This document shows, in pieces, positions 34,631-44,104 of a stretch of 64,000 nt of DNA; within the stretch, counting starts at the first letter, position 1, and each line of letters begins with the position of its first letter. Where the stretch lies: assembly GCA_024233215.1 (NCBI GenBank), contig JACKPW010000001.1, forward strand, positions 186,001-250,000, written 5' to 3'. The DNA is from Verrucomicrobiales bacterium (GTDB taxonomy: Bacteria; Verrucomicrobiota; Verrucomicrobiia; Limisphaerales; J093). The notes under the pieces are model-generated. The model saw only the letters and a program-made list of their open reading frames with translations, made no database searches and was not told the DNA's origin. The translations under genes and the position numbers were made by a program.

Positions 34631-34675
34631 TTATCGAATTCGCGGATGATCGCGGGTTCGCAGATGCAACACACC

Positions 34676-35590
34676 ATGAGTGATCACGAACACTTCAAAC
34701 TGAGTTCCGAAAAGACCGTCTCCGCCCTCAACGGCTGGCTGATGCTGGTCGTCAACATCGCCCTGCTGGGCACGGCGATCTATCTGCTGGTCACCAGCAT
34801 CGTTCAGGCGGCGCAAACGAATCAGTTGCCTGTCGCGCGGTTCGTCATCTCCCTGCTAATCCTGGTCGGTACCATCATCCTGTTCGTCGGCCACTTCACC
34901 CTGCAGCCCAACCAGGCGCGCGTCCTGATCCTGTTCGGCGCCTATCACGGCAGCGTGCGCGAAAGTGGCTTCCACTGGGCCAATCCCTTCTACGCCCAGA
35001 AGAGCAAGGTCTCGCTGAGAGCCCACAACTTCAACACCGAGAAACTCAAGGTGAACGACAAGCGCGGTAACCCCATCGAAATCGCCGCCGTGGTGGTCTG
35101 GCGGGTCAAGGACACCGCCCAGGCCACCTTCGACGTCGAGGACTACCAGGAATACGTCGACGTCCAGAGCGAGTCGGCGGTGCGGCATCTCGCCGGTTCC
35201 TACGCCTACGATCAGGGTGAAGAGGATGAAATCACCTTGCGCAGCGACGCCGACGAGGTGGCAGGCACTCTGAAGCAGGAGTTGCAGGATCGCCTCGCCA
35301 AGGCCGGCGTCATCGTCGAGGAAGCCCGTTTGACGCATCTGGCCTACGCACCCGAAATCGCCCAGGCCATGCTTCGACGCCAGCAGGCCGAGGCCATCAT
35401 CGCTGCCCGCAAGAAGATCGTGCACGGTGCCGTCAGCATGGTCGAGATGGCCCTGACCGACCTCGCGGAGAAGGATGTCGTGAAGCTCGACGAGGAGCGC
35501 AAGGCGTCGATGGTGAGCAACCTGCTGGTCGTCCTTTGCGGCGAGGCGGAAGTCACGCCCGTGGTGAACACCGGCACCCTCTATTCGTGA
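34676..35590 (+). CDS. SPFH/Band-7 domain membrane protein
   Basis: About 304 residues. Two hydrophobic spans (about 17-45 and 55-80) are followed by a Band-7/SPFH domain with QPNQARVLILFGAYHGSVRESGFHWANPF and later EEARLTHLAYAPEIAQAMLRRQQAEA. SPFH proteins scaffold membrane microdomains and associate with proteases. Several in-frame ATGs exist (34628, 34646, 34664, 34676); none has a strong ribosome-binding site, and the first falls inside the operator, so the last is used. First gene of a three-gene unit. Confidence 0.85.
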   Translation: MSDHEHFKLSSEKTVSALNGWLMLVVNIALLGTAIYLLVTSIVQAAQTNQLPVARFVISLLILVGTIILFVGHFTLQPNQARVLILFGAYHGSVRESGFHWANPFYAQKSKVSLRAHNFNTEKLKVNDKRGNPIEIAAVVVWRVKDTAQATFDVEDYQEYVDVQSESAVRHLAGSYAYDQGEEDEITLRSDADEVAGTLKQELQDRLAKAGVIVEEARLTHLAYAPEIAQAMLRRQQAEAIIAARKKIVHGAVSMVEMALTDLAEKDVVKLDEERKASMVSNLLVVLCGEAEVTPVVNTGTLYS

Positions 35591-35643
35591 GGCGTTCCCG
35601 ACAACATCATCGCGATCCCCGGGTGAACGAACATCCCCCGACC

Positions 35644-36177
35644 ATGCGCCGCCCCTCCAATCGGTCGCCCCGATCGTTCGCGGCGCCGTTGTCGACGGGG
35701 GCCTGGGCCGGGGGAATCGCCGTCACGGTCTTGCTGCTCGGGTTGGCGATCGGAATCCCGTTTTCTCTTCCCCGGAGCGCGTGGCCGGCGATTGCCTTCA
35801 CCTCGCTGACCTGCCTGCTGATTCCCCTGATCACGAGCCTCTTTGTGGTGCGGGGTTATGAGGTCACCCGGAAGGAACTGATCGTGCAGCGACTGCTCTG
35901 GCAGACCCGATTCGAACTTGGGGATCTACGGGCGGGACGGGTTGACCCGGACGCCCTGAAACGCGCCTGGAAGACCATGGGGAACGGCGGCTTCTTCGGC
36001 TGGATCGGCTATTTCCGGAACAAGCGATTGGGAAACTTCCGGGCGCTTGTCACGGATCCGGCCCGGTCGGTGGTTTTGGAATTCGCGAACTTCAAACTCG
36101 TGGTAAGCCCGGACGATCCGGCGGCGTTCGTCCGGGTGTTGGATCTCCCTGAACCCACGGAGAAAGCGGGGTGCTGA
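35644..36177 (+). CDS. Small membrane protein with PH-like domain
   Basis: About 177 residues: a short basic N-terminus, two adjacent membrane spans (about 15-40 and 45-68), then a ~90-residue beta-rich domain (YEVTRKELIVQRLLWQTRFEL ... FKLVVSPDDPAAFVRVL) resembling bacterial PH domains of the bPH type. A GTG at 35623 would add seven residues. Its TGA overlaps the next ATG by one base, so translation is coupled. Function unknown; probably works with the SPFH protein in the membrane. Confidence 0.7.
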   Translation: MRRPSNRSPRSFAAPLSTGAWAGGIAVTVLLLGLAIGIPFSLPRSAWPAIAFTSLTCLLIPLITSLFVVRGYEVTRKELIVQRLLWQTRFELGDLRAGRVDPDALKRAWKTMGNGGFFGWIGYFRNKRLGNFRALVTDPARSVVLEFANFKLVVSPDDPAAFVRVLDLPEPTEKAGC

Positions 36178-36377
36178 TGGCCGGGCGCAAGGCATTCCTG
36201 ATGCGGATCGACCCCGACCTCTGGCGGGAGATCGAGGCCTGGGCGCAGCAGGATTTGCGCAGTGTCAACGGCCAGATCGAGTTCCTCTTGCGACAGGCCG
36301 TCAACCGCCGCCGGAGGGAGGAGCGCGCCGACACGGTCACGGCCCCGGACCAGGGCCCGGGGGAGCCGAGACCATGA
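36177..36377 (+). CDS. Arc/ribbon-helix-helix-type DNA-binding protein
   Basis: 66 residues: KAFLMRIDPDLWREIEAWAQQDLRSVNGQIEFLLRQAV fits the beta-strand/helix/helix of Arc-like repressors (strand FLMRI; helices about 10-22 and 28-40); a basic, disordered tail follows. Start ATG overlaps the stop of the PH-like gene (TGATG); a GTG at 36171 is the alternative. Likely represses its own operon through the palindrome at 34613-34630 (inference). Confidence 0.78.
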   Translation: MAGRKAFLMRIDPDLWREIEAWAQQDLRSVNGQIEFLLRQAVNRRRREERADTVTAPDQGPGEPRP

Positions 36378-36502
36378 AGCACCTGGCGGCGAGTCCGACC
36401 GGACACCGCGGAACCCAAGCCGGCTTTCCCCTTCTTCACTCTGCCGACCCGGAACTCGGGAACCGCCCTGCCACTGCTGGGGGAAGGTCCGGCAACCGAA
36501 CC

Positions 36503-38827
36503 TCACTCGTCAGGCCAGTGTAGATGCTTGCGCAGAAACTCGAACGTCCCCACCCCCCGCATGCTGTGGCCACCCTGGAAGAACTCGATTTCCGTGCGGC
36601 CGGCGAGCCCGAGTTGGGCATACAGCCAACGCACCTTGGCATATTCATGGGCCACCCATGAATCGCGCCCCACACGGTCGAGATGACCCCTCTCGACCAT
36701 GAACGGCCGCGGTACCATCAGGTACGTCATCTCCGCGTAGTCGAAGGTCTGACCCAGATTCCAATATGGCATCTCCCACTCGATGGTGCGCATGAAGCTG
36801 AAGGGCTGATCTGTCGCCGCAACCTTGCGGGTCCATTGGTTGAAGTCGCCTGAACAGATGGAAAGGCAATACCCCTCCAGAATCGCCGGTACCCGGACGG
36901 CAGTCTCACCGCCGTAGCTCAACCCATAAAACGCGATCCGGTCCGCGTCCACGAAGGGCAGCGTTTGAAGCCAGCGCAACAGTTGGTCGTGCTGGGCCAG
37001 GATGAAGGAAAAGAGGGTCGCCTTCACCGAGTTCGCCTTGCGGTCCAGCCAGCGGTAGCGGTCCTCGCCCCGATAGAGATTGTGCGGAGCGAAGGTGATG
37101 AATCCCTGTTCGGCGAGGGCGGCGGCGACGTTGCTGTAAGCGCTGCTGTCGCCGTCCAGCAGATCCCGCGGGAGGCCGTTGCGGCCGTGCTGACAAACCA
37201 CCACCGGCCGACGCTCCCCCGGCCGGAGATCCCCCGGCACCACCAGCAGTCCCCACGCGAACAGCTCGGGATACACGTCCAGTACCACGTCGTGCGCCGT
37301 CCAGTGGGGGCTTTCCGCCACCTTGCGGATGCGCGCGTTGAAGGGGCGCAGGGGTTCATCAAACCGGCCCATGCCCTCCTCCCGGAAGCGTTCCCGGTAA
37401 GCTCTCGCTCCGGCCAGAAACCGCTCCGGCGAATGCGTCGGGAGTTCCTTTCGGGTGCTCCAACTGTTGTCGGCCAGTTCGGGCATCACCTGATACAGGA
37501 AGAATTCCTCGCGGACCGCTTCCGCCCGCCGCACCAGCCTCTGAACCTGGTCCTCCATCTCCCGCAGATACCGCTGATGGCGCGAGGCAGGGTCAAAACT
37601 CCGCCGCCGATCCGTGGGCGCTTGGGCAGGCATCGGTGCGAGGGTTTGCAGTCCCAGTGCCCCGGCGAACTCCGTGAGGGCCGCCTCCGAGAATGGCCCC
37701 ACTGGCACCTCGTTCACACCGTATACAACCCTCGGTACCGGGGATTCCGGCACCACTCGGATCCGCCGGAACTCGGCGTTTACGCTGGCAAACGCCGGCG
37801 TGTGCAATTCACCTTTATGCCCTGTCACCAGCGGTACCGGACTGTGCTCGATGATTAGGGCACGTGGCAGGACCAGCGAAGCCAGCTCCGCGTCGCCGAA
37901 CTCGCGCAGCCGGCTCCAGACGTTCCGGTAAATCGGCTCGGCCCATACCTGCTGTCTGGAGTCGAAATGGCCGCTCACCAGGACCGCGTCGATGCGGGGA
38001 TCGAGCGCCGCGGCGTGAAAGGCGACGAGGCCCCCCTCCACGTGCCCGGCGACTCCCACCCGCAATGTGCCGGGTTGCTCCACGAACCAGTCCACCACGG
38101 CCAGCACGGTCTGAATCTCGTAACCGATCACGTGCCGGCCCATGTGAAACGCCTGCCGGTAGATCCACTCGCGGCAGGTCTGGTCGGAGTTTCGGAGCGC
38201 TGCGTCCTCCGTGGGCAGCTTCTCCCGGCTGATCGTCACGGGTACGATGACTTCACACCCATTCTCCGCCAGCCGGCGTGCCACCTGGGATGACGGCGGG
38301 ATTCCGGGCGACAATCCCAAGGTCTGCTCAGGGGTCTGATCCGCATCGGGGACGACCACCACGCGGGCCCGGCAGGCATCCCTTGGCCGCACCCACAGAC
38401 CGGTACCCCATATCCCTTCCAACACCGGCCAGCGCACTTGATACACCCGATACTGCGATGTCTCCGCGACCAATGCCGGCCAGCGGTCATCTCCGAATCG
38501 TTCCATCACCACCGGCAGTCGGGCGTCCACGACACCGACGATTTCACGAAACCGGTCACGATTTGCCTGGACCGACTTCTCATACGCCTCGGGGGAGGAG
38601 AAATCGCGATTCCAGAACGCCTCCCGCTTCGTCACCGACTCGGCTATCTTGCGCTCCACGAACCGATGCGCCCCATCCATCAGGCGCGTGGACAGGTCGG
38701 TTTCTTCCCATCGCAGTTGGGGGAGCGAGGACAGAGGATCCGGGGTGCCTGCAGTCAGCACGCCAACCATCAGCAGCGTACATCCCCCGCCGGCCGCCCG
38801 GGCCGCCCGTGTTCTCGGAATTCTCAT
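36503..38827 (-). CDS. Secreted tandem alpha/beta-hydrolase protein (acetyl xylan esterase-like)
   Basis: 774 residues with an N-terminal signal-like sequence (to about 28). Two alpha/beta-hydrolase-like halves are visible. In the C-terminal half (about 440-774) the nucleophile elbow is AFYGLSYGGET, with the His in FFQGGHSMRG and an acidic residue near PFMVERGHLD. In the N-terminal half (about 60-370) the matching elbow reads VGVAGHVEGGLVA, with no Ser, so that half is probably non-catalytic. Related proteins are annotated as acetyl xylan esterases or dienelactone-type hydrolases. Convergent with the ribbon-helix-helix gene. Confidence 0.8.
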   Translation of the reverse strand: MRIPRTRAARAAGGGCTLLMVGVLTAGTPDPLSSLPQLRWEETDLSTRLMDGAHRFVERKIAESVTKREAFWNRDFSSPEAYEKSVQANRDRFREIVGVVDARLPVVMERFGDDRWPALVAETSQYRVYQVRWPVLEGIWGTGLWVRPRDACRARVVVVPDADQTPEQTLGLSPGIPPSSQVARRLAENGCEVIVPVTISREKLPTEDAALRNSDQTCREWIYRQAFHMGRHVIGYEIQTVLAVVDWFVEQPGTLRVGVAGHVEGGLVAFHAAALDPRIDAVLVSGHFDSRQQVWAEPIYRNVWSRLREFGDAELASLVLPRALIIEHSPVPLVTGHKGELHTPAFASVNAEFRRIRVVPESPVPRVVYGVNEVPVGPFSEAALTEFAGALGLQTLAPMPAQAPTDRRRSFDPASRHQRYLREMEDQVQRLVRRAEAVREEFFLYQVMPELADNSWSTRKELPTHSPERFLAGARAYRERFREEGMGRFDEPLRPFNARIRKVAESPHWTAHDVVLDVYPELFAWGLLVVPGDLRPGERRPVVVCQHGRNGLPRDLLDGDSSAYSNVAAALAEQGFITFAPHNLYRGEDRYRWLDRKANSVKATLFSFILAQHDQLLRWLQTLPFVDADRIAFYGLSYGGETAVRVPAILEGYCLSICSGDFNQWTRKVAATDQPFSFMRTIEWEMPYWNLGQTFDYAEMTYLMVPRPFMVERGHLDRVGRDSWVAHEYAKVRWLYAQLGLAGRTEIEFFQGGHSMRGVGTFEFLRKHLHWPDE

Positions 38828-39017
38828 TCCTTGATGGTATTCCCCGACGGTACCGAAGGCACTGGAAAACGGCGTCCCCGACCGAGGTTCTCACAGGGTC
38901 AGGATCGACTGACCGACGGAGTCGAGCGGGTGTGGAAAACTCCGTTCATCGAGCAGACAGGTCAAAAGGAGGCAATTCCGCAACCTGTGGTGTTCAAGTC
39001 CAGGGATGTTAGGGAAT

Positions 39018-39091
39018 TGGAGCGGGTGAAGGGAATCGAACCCTCGTTTCGAGCTTGGGAAGCTTGCGTTCTACCATTGAACCACACCCGC
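39018..39091 (-). tRNA. tRNA-Gly (anticodon CCC)
   Basis: Read on the minus strand: acceptor gcgggtg/cacccgc, D-arm gttc-aatggta-gaac, anticodon loop ttcccaa (anticodon CCC, U33 and A37 present), T-arm gaggg-ttcgatt-ccctt, and an encoded 3' TCCA. Total 74 nt with CCA. The anticodon stem has one A·C mismatch at 28-42. D-arm, loop and T-arm closely follow the E. coli tRNA-Gly(CCC) pattern (from memory). Confidence 0.95.
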
Positions 39092-39307
39092 GCCGTGACG
39101 CCTCCTTATCTAGCCGACCTGCCAGCCCCGCGCAAGACCGAATTCCGGCACCGAATCCCTGTCCGCCCGGCAGGCCCCGGCCGGCATGCCCCGCACGCCG
39201 TGCGCCGTGTTCCCCAGGTTGTCCTCCAGGATTGACCCATCGCGCGGGGCGGCCCATCCTTTGCGCCATCACTTGATGCACCTGAAATCAGATAAACCTG
39301 CCCCGAA

Positions 39308-40060
39308 ATGAACCGCACCCGCTTCATCCCCTCCGTCCTCGCCGCCTTCAGCCTGCTGGTCGGGATCACCGCCCCTCAGGCCGCCGACACCGCCAAGCTC
39401 AACGTCCTTCTCATCACGGGCGACGATGTTACCCCGGCCCACGACTGGACCACGGTCGCCCCCGAGACTCGCAGGATCCTGCAGGATTCCGGTCGCTTCA
39501 ACGTGGTGATCTCGGAGGATCCCGGCATCCTGGATTCCACCCGGAGCCTGGCGCGGTACGATGTCGTCATGTTCGCGATGTACAACGCGAAGACGCCCAC
39601 GATTTCTGACGGGGCCAAGGCGAACCTGCTGGAGTTCGTCAAGGGGGGGAAGGGGTTCGTGGTCTCGCATCTGGCCAGCGCGTCGTTCAAGGAGTGGGAC
39701 GAGTTTGGCAATCTGTGCGGTCGGCGCTGGGTGATGGGGACGTCGGGACACGGTCCGCGCAGTCCGTTCAAGGTGGAGGTGGCGAGTGGGATCCATCCCA
39801 TCACGAAGGGGATGAAGGAGTTCACGGCGGACGACGAGCTCTATGCGAAGCTGCAGGGGACCGCGCCGATCCAGGTGCTGCTGACCGCCGCGTCGGACTG
39901 GAGTCACCGGACCGAGCCGATGGCATTCGTGCTGCCGTACGGTGACGGACGCGTGTTTCACCACACGTTCGGCCACGATGTGAAAGCGTTGCAGGCTCCC
40001 GAGATCCGGGAACTGATCGTGCGGGGGACGGAATGGGCGGCAACCGGGACCGTCAAGTAG
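39308..40060 (+). CDS. Secreted ThuA domain protein
   Basis: 250 residues with a signal peptide (to about residue 26, ...GITAPQAA). The ThuA domain (class I glutamine-amidotransferase-like fold) shows LLITGDDVTPAHDW, YDVVMFAMYNAKTP, GGKGFVVSHLASASF and FHHTFGHDVKAL. ThuA proteins are linked to trehalose or other sugar utilisation and are abundant in PVC genomes; biochemical role unsettled. The amidotransferase Cys appears replaced (GKGFVVSHLAS). Followed 29 bp later by the DUF3748 gene. Confidence 0.88.
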   Translation: MNRTRFIPSVLAAFSLLVGITAPQAADTAKLNVLLITGDDVTPAHDWTTVAPETRRILQDSGRFNVVISEDPGILDSTRSLARYDVVMFAMYNAKTPTISDGAKANLLEFVKGGKGFVVSHLASASFKEWDEFGNLCGRRWVMGTSGHGPRSPFKVEVASGIHPITKGMKEFTADDELYAKLQGTAPIQVLLTAASDWSHRTEPMAFVLPYGDGRVFHHTFGHDVKALQAPEIRELIVRGTEWAATGTVK

Positions 40061-40088
40061 CCGACGTTCCTTCCCGTGCCGAGTGAAC

Positions 40089-41558
40089 ATGGTCACGAAA
40101 GGCCGATATCCCACGGGCCACACCGGCTTCCGACGGGTACCGGTGCGAACGTGTCTCGTGATTGGGGTCGGACTTGCGGGGTTGATGGCGGACGGCGGGG
40201 TGGGGGAGGTCGAAGCGTTCGGGCCCGAGCAGGCGATGGCGGTTGAAACCCAAGTCACCTCCGGTCCCAGCGGCCGCATCCTCACCAACACGGGTGTGTG
40301 GTCGCCTGACGGGGATTGGATTGTTTACGATGTGCGGTCGGACCCCGCCGGGAGCGTGTTCGACGGGACCCGGATCGAACGGGTGAACGTCCGCACCCGC
40401 GAGGTGGAGGTGCTTTATGAGTCGCGGGACGGGGCGTGCTGCGGGGTGGCGACGTATCATCCGTTGCGGGATCGGGTGGTGTTCATCCACGGTCCCGAAC
40501 ATCCCACGGCCGACTGGAGTTACGCAGCCGCGCATCGGCGCGGGGTTTGGGTGGACGTGGGGAATGCCGGCGTCGCCGTGAACCTGGATGCGCGCGACCT
40601 GACGTCGCCGTTCACGCCGGGGGCCTTGCGGGGCGGGTCGCACGTGCATGTCTACAGTCCGGACGGCGGCATGTTGAGCTTCACGTACGAGGATGATGTG
40701 TTGGGCCGCTTCGCGGAGGCGGGGCCGGATCACGACTTGAATCAGCGCAATGTCGGCGTGTCCGTGCCGTGCGGGCCGGTGCGGGTCAGCCCCGACCATC
40801 CGCGCAACCACAGTGGCGAGTGGTTTACGGTCCTCGTTACCCGCACGACGAGTCAGCCGAGGCCGGGTTCGGACGACATCATTCGGGCCTGTGAAGAGGG
40901 CTGGGTGGGCACGAACGGGTATGTGCGGCCGGACGGCACCCGGCAACAGCGGGCCCTGGCGTTCCAAGGAACGGTGTTGACGCAGGACGGCCGTGACGTG
41001 GCGGAGGTGTTCCTGGTGGATTTGCCCGACGACCTCACCCGGCCGGGCGACGGCGCGTTGGCCGGGACCGAAACACGGATGCCGTGGCCGCCAGGCGGTG
41101 TGGTGCAACGGCGGCTGACCTTCACCACTGACCGAAAGCACCCGGGGATTCAGGGACCGCGCCACTGGTTGCGCTGTTCGCCGGATGGTTCGCAGATCGC
41201 GTACCTGGCGAAGGACCATGACGGGGTGGTGCAGTTGTGGACCGTTCCCCCCCACGGCGGTGCGCCCCGGCAAGTCACGCGAAATCCCTGGTCCATTGCC
41301 TCGGGTTTCACGTGGAGCCCGGACGGGCGATGGATCGCGCACGTCATGGACGGCAGTGTCTTTGTGACGGACGCCGTGAGCGGGGTGGGCCGTCGATTGA
41401 CGCCGCGGGCGAAAGCCGAGGCCGACCGTCCGCGTCCCGAGGCCTGCGTGTTCTCGCCGGACGGGAGGAGAATTGCCTACGTGCGGCAGGTGCCCGATGC
41501 CGGAGCGCGGCACAACCAGATCTTCGTGGTGACGCTGGACAAAGCCCCCGGTTCATGA
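40089..41558 (+). CDS. TolB-like beta-propeller protein, DUF3748/YidR type
   Basis: About 489 residues. The hydrophobic N-terminal segment (about 18-35) suggests export. The rest is a WD/PD40-like propeller: GVWSPDGDWIVYDVRS, VHVYSPDGGMLSFTYED, LRCSPDGSQIAYLAKD, FTWSPDGRWIAHV and FSPDGRRIAYVRQ are successive blades. The central CPxRVSPDHP and ACCGVATYHPLRDRVVF segments recall the DUF3748 family. Role unknown, perhaps glycan sensing or binding. ATG 40089 used; a GTG at 40083 is equally possible. Confidence 0.75.
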   Translation: MVTKGRYPTGHTGFRRVPVRTCLVIGVGLAGLMADGGVGEVEAFGPEQAMAVETQVTSGPSGRILTNTGVWSPDGDWIVYDVRSDPAGSVFDGTRIERVNVRTREVEVLYESRDGACCGVATYHPLRDRVVFIHGPEHPTADWSYAAAHRRGVWVDVGNAGVAVNLDARDLTSPFTPGALRGGSHVHVYSPDGGMLSFTYEDDVLGRFAEAGPDHDLNQRNVGVSVPCGPVRVSPDHPRNHSGEWFTVLVTRTTSQPRPGSDDIIRACEEGWVGTNGYVRPDGTRQQRALAFQGTVLTQDGRDVAEVFLVDLPDDLTRPGDGALAGTETRMPWPPGGVVQRRLTFTTDRKHPGIQGPRHWLRCSPDGSQIAYLAKDHDGVVQLWTVPPHGGAPRQVTRNPWSIASGFTWSPDGRWIAHVMDGSVFVTDAVSGVGRRLTPRAKAEADRPRPEACVFSPDGRRIAYVRQVPDAGARHNQIFVVTLDKAPGS

Positions 41559-41835
41559 GAGGAAGCCGCCGCGTGATCCGGAGCCGCAACGATCTGGTCG
41601 AACAAGGGGAGTGCCCGCGGCTCGCGTGTCGTTGCCGGCGGCCCGCCGGACACGTTTGCCCCGTCCGGAACTCGCGGTTGGGCGAGGTGACATTTCCGCG
41701 AGGACCAGTCGGCGAGCCGCCGACCGGGGCAGCCGGGCCGGTTGCGGTCCCCCTGATGTCTGCGTGGCTGCGGATGCATGCGCGACTCCAGACGGTGGTA
41801 TTATTCAGCCAGGCCATGCCAACCAGATTCAGCCG

Positions 41836-43359
41836 ATGACCCATTCGCTTCCTGTCTTCGATCTGCTCGTGCTCGTGGTGTATCTGGCCGGCACAGTCGC
41901 CTTCGGTTTGTGGATGGGGCGACGCAGCGGCACGCCGGAACATTTCATGGCGGCGGGAGGCAGTCTGCCCGCTTGGGCGGTGGGGCTTTCCATCTTTGGC
42001 ACCTTTGTCAGCAGCATCAGCTTCCTGGCATTGCCCGGGAAAGCGGTGGCGGGCGACTGGAATCCGTTTGTCTTCAGCCTGACGATTCCACTGGCGGCGT
42101 GGATTGCGGTGCGGGTCTTCGTGCCGTTTTATCGTCGATCGGGGGGGATCTCGGCGTATGAACATCTGGAACACCGCTTCGGTCCGTGGGCCCGGCTCTA
42201 TGCGGTGGCGTGTTATCTGCTGACGCAGCTGGGCCGCATGGGAACCATCATGTACCTCGTGGCGCTGGCGCTGGCGCCGTTGACCGGTTGGAGCGTGCAG
42301 AGCCTGATCCTGGTGACCGGGGTGATCGTGGTTTTCTATGCGATGTTCGGCGGGATCACGGCGGTCATCTGGACGGAGGTGGTGCAGAGCATCGTGTTGA
42401 TCGGCGGCGCGGTGGCGTGCGTGGTGGTGTTGCTTGTGGGGATGCCCGAGGGACCGGGGCAGCTTTTTGCGATTGCCCGGGAACATGGAAAGTTCAGCCT
42501 CGGCAGTTACGCCTTCAAGTTCTCCACCTCGACCTTCTGGGTGGTGCTGTTATACGGCGTGTTCATGAACCTGCAGAACTTCGGCATCGATCAGAGCTAC
42601 GTCCAGCGGTACCACACGGCGTGCAGTGATGCGGCGGCCCGGCGCAGCGTCTGGACCGGGACGTTGCTTTACCTGCCGGTGTCGGCGTTCTTCCTCTTCA
42701 TCGGGACGGCGTTGTACGCGTATTACACGGCGCAGCCGGAGCGGCTTCCCGCGGAACTCAGCCTGGCGGATACGTCGGACAAGGTGTTCCCGCACTTCAT
42801 TGTGGCGGAACTGCCCGTCGGGCTGACCGGGTTGGTGATTGCAGCCATCTTTGCCGCCGCGCAATCGACGATCTCGAGTTCCGTGAATTGTGCCGCGACC
42901 CTGATTGGTTGCGACATTTACCGACGCTACATCCGGCCCGATGCCGCCGAGTCTTCGATGATGCGGGTTCTGCGCGGTTCGACCCTGGTGGTGGGGGTGT
43001 TGGGCACGTTGGCGGCCCTGGCGATGATCTCGATGAAATCGGCCCTTGATGCCTGGTGGGCCTGGGCCGGGGTTGCGAGCGGTGGCATGCTGGGACTGTT
43101 CCTCCTGGGGTTGATCGCGCGCCGGGTGCGAAATGCCGCGGCGGGGACCGCGGTGGTGGCGGGCATCCTGGTCATCATCTGGATGACGATCTCGACTAAA
43201 TCGATCTGGCCGGAGGCGTGGGCCGGCTGGAGAAGCCCGTTTCACGACCTGATGATCACGGTGGTGGGCACCTGCACGATCCTGTTGACCGGGTTCCTCC
43301 TGACGCTGGTCATCGGTGCGGGGCAGCGACCGGACGCGGATGGAGAAGGCTCGCGTTGA
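41836..43359 (+). CDS. Sodium:solute symporter (SSS family)
   Basis: 507 residues with about 13 membrane spans, beginning with an outside N-terminus (LPVFDLLVLVVYLAGTVAFGLWMGRR). Family motifs include GGSLPAWAVGLSIFGTFVSSISFLALPG (Na+-site helix), YEHLEHRFG and FGIDQSYVQRYHTA. SSS members import sugars, sialic acid, amino acids or carboxylates with Na+. The frame opens upstream but transporter homology starts at MTHSLPVFD. The DapA-like aldolase downstream suggests a sialic-acid-like or keto-sugar-acid substrate (inference). Confidence 0.92.
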   Translation: MTHSLPVFDLLVLVVYLAGTVAFGLWMGRRSGTPEHFMAAGGSLPAWAVGLSIFGTFVSSISFLALPGKAVAGDWNPFVFSLTIPLAAWIAVRVFVPFYRRSGGISAYEHLEHRFGPWARLYAVACYLLTQLGRMGTIMYLVALALAPLTGWSVQSLILVTGVIVVFYAMFGGITAVIWTEVVQSIVLIGGAVACVVVLLVGMPEGPGQLFAIAREHGKFSLGSYAFKFSTSTFWVVLLYGVFMNLQNFGIDQSYVQRYHTACSDAAARRSVWTGTLLYLPVSAFFLFIGTALYAYYTAQPERLPAELSLADTSDKVFPHFIVAELPVGLTGLVIAAIFAAAQSTISSSVNCAATLIGCDIYRRYIRPDAAESSMMRVLRGSTLVVGVLGTLAALAMISMKSALDAWWAWAGVASGGMLGLFLLGLIARRVRNAAAGTAVVAGILVIIWMTISTKSIWPEAWAGWRSPFHDLMITVVGTCTILLTGFLLTLVIGAGQRPDADGEGSR

Positions 43360-43394
43360 CAGGTTCGCGCCGCTGAAACATCTTCTCGGACGAG

Positions 43395-43649
43395 ATGAAG
43401 ACGGCATCCATTCGTGAACTCCAAACTGCCTTTCCAAGGCTGGAGGCTTGGTTGCAGGAAGGGGAGGAAGTGCAGATCACGCGTCGCGGCCTGCCCGTGG
43501 CGCGCCTGGTTCCACCTTCCCGAGAGTCTGATCGCCCTTTGGTAAAAGTGGATTTTCTCTCCCAGATCAAGGCGACTTGGGGGGACCTGTCGTTCGCAGC
43601 GGAGGAAGTGGAGGCGATGCGGGAGTCGGAGCTTTTCGCGGAGGAATAG
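43395..43649 (+). CDS. Phd/YefM-type antitoxin
   Basis: 84 residues: MKTASIRELQTAFPRLEAWLQEGEEVQITRRGLPVARLVP is the N-terminal Phd/YefM DNA-binding fold; the C-terminal part (about 50-84, FLSQIKATWGDLSFAAEEVEAMRESEL) should wrap the toxin. Its stop shares one base with the toxin GTG (TAGTG), and a ggagga ribosome-binding site for the toxin lies within its last codons. Type II toxin-antitoxin pair with the next gene; probably autorepressing. Confidence 0.9.
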   Translation: MKTASIRELQTAFPRLEAWLQEGEEVQITRRGLPVARLVPPSRESDRPLVKVDFLSQIKATWGDLSFAAEEVEAMRESELFAEE

Positions 43650-44104
43650 TGAACGCGTTTCCCGACACCTCGTTCCTTTGCGCGCTGTATCGACCTCAGG
43701 GCAACTCAGCGGCAGCCCGTTCATATTACCAAGGCCTGAGCGAACTACTGCATGTCTCGCGACTCCTCCTTTTCGAGTTTCGTCAGTCCATGCGGTTTCA
43801 GGTGTGGCGGCATCTCCGGGATTCCAGCGTGGGTATTGCCCGCGAACAAGGTGCGACGGCTCTCGCCGACTTGAACCCGAATCTCGGAAGTGGCGCGCTG
43901 GTGGTTGTTGACGCCGATTGGGGGAAGGTCCTGCAACTGGCAGAGGACATGTCAGCGCGGCGCACTATCACCGGCGGACATCGCACTCTCGACGTCCTTC
44001 ACGTCGCCACAGGCAAACAGCTTGGCGCCAGGGAACTGCTGTCATTTGATGCCAATCAGCGCCGCTTGGCGGCGGTGGAAGGATTGGAGGTGAACCCGTT
44101 ATGA
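43649..44104 (+). CDS. PIN-domain toxin (VapC-like ribonuclease)
   Basis: 151 residues. The four PIN acidic residues are visible: Asp6 (FPDTSFL), Glu43 (LLFEFRQS), Asp115 (TLDVLHVATG) and Asp134 (SFDANQRRLA). Predicted Mg2+-dependent endoribonuclease inhibiting translation. Start is GTG with a strong ggaggaata site; frames open further upstream lie within the antitoxin. Its stop overlaps the ATG of the DapA-like gene (ATGA), so a toxin gene is translationally coupled to a metabolic gene. Confidence 0.9.
   Translation: MNAFPDTSFLCALYRPQGNSAAARSYYQGLSELLHVSRLLLFEFRQSMRFQVWRHLRDSSVGIAREQGATALADLNPNLGSGALVVVDADWGKVLQLAEDMSARRTITGGHRTLDVLHVATGKQLGARELLSFDANQRRLAAVEGLEVNPL

Noticed and set aside
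39018..39091. Reading the tRNA anticodon as TCC
   Set aside because: The 7-nt loop with U33 and A37 is ttcccaa, which centres CCC.
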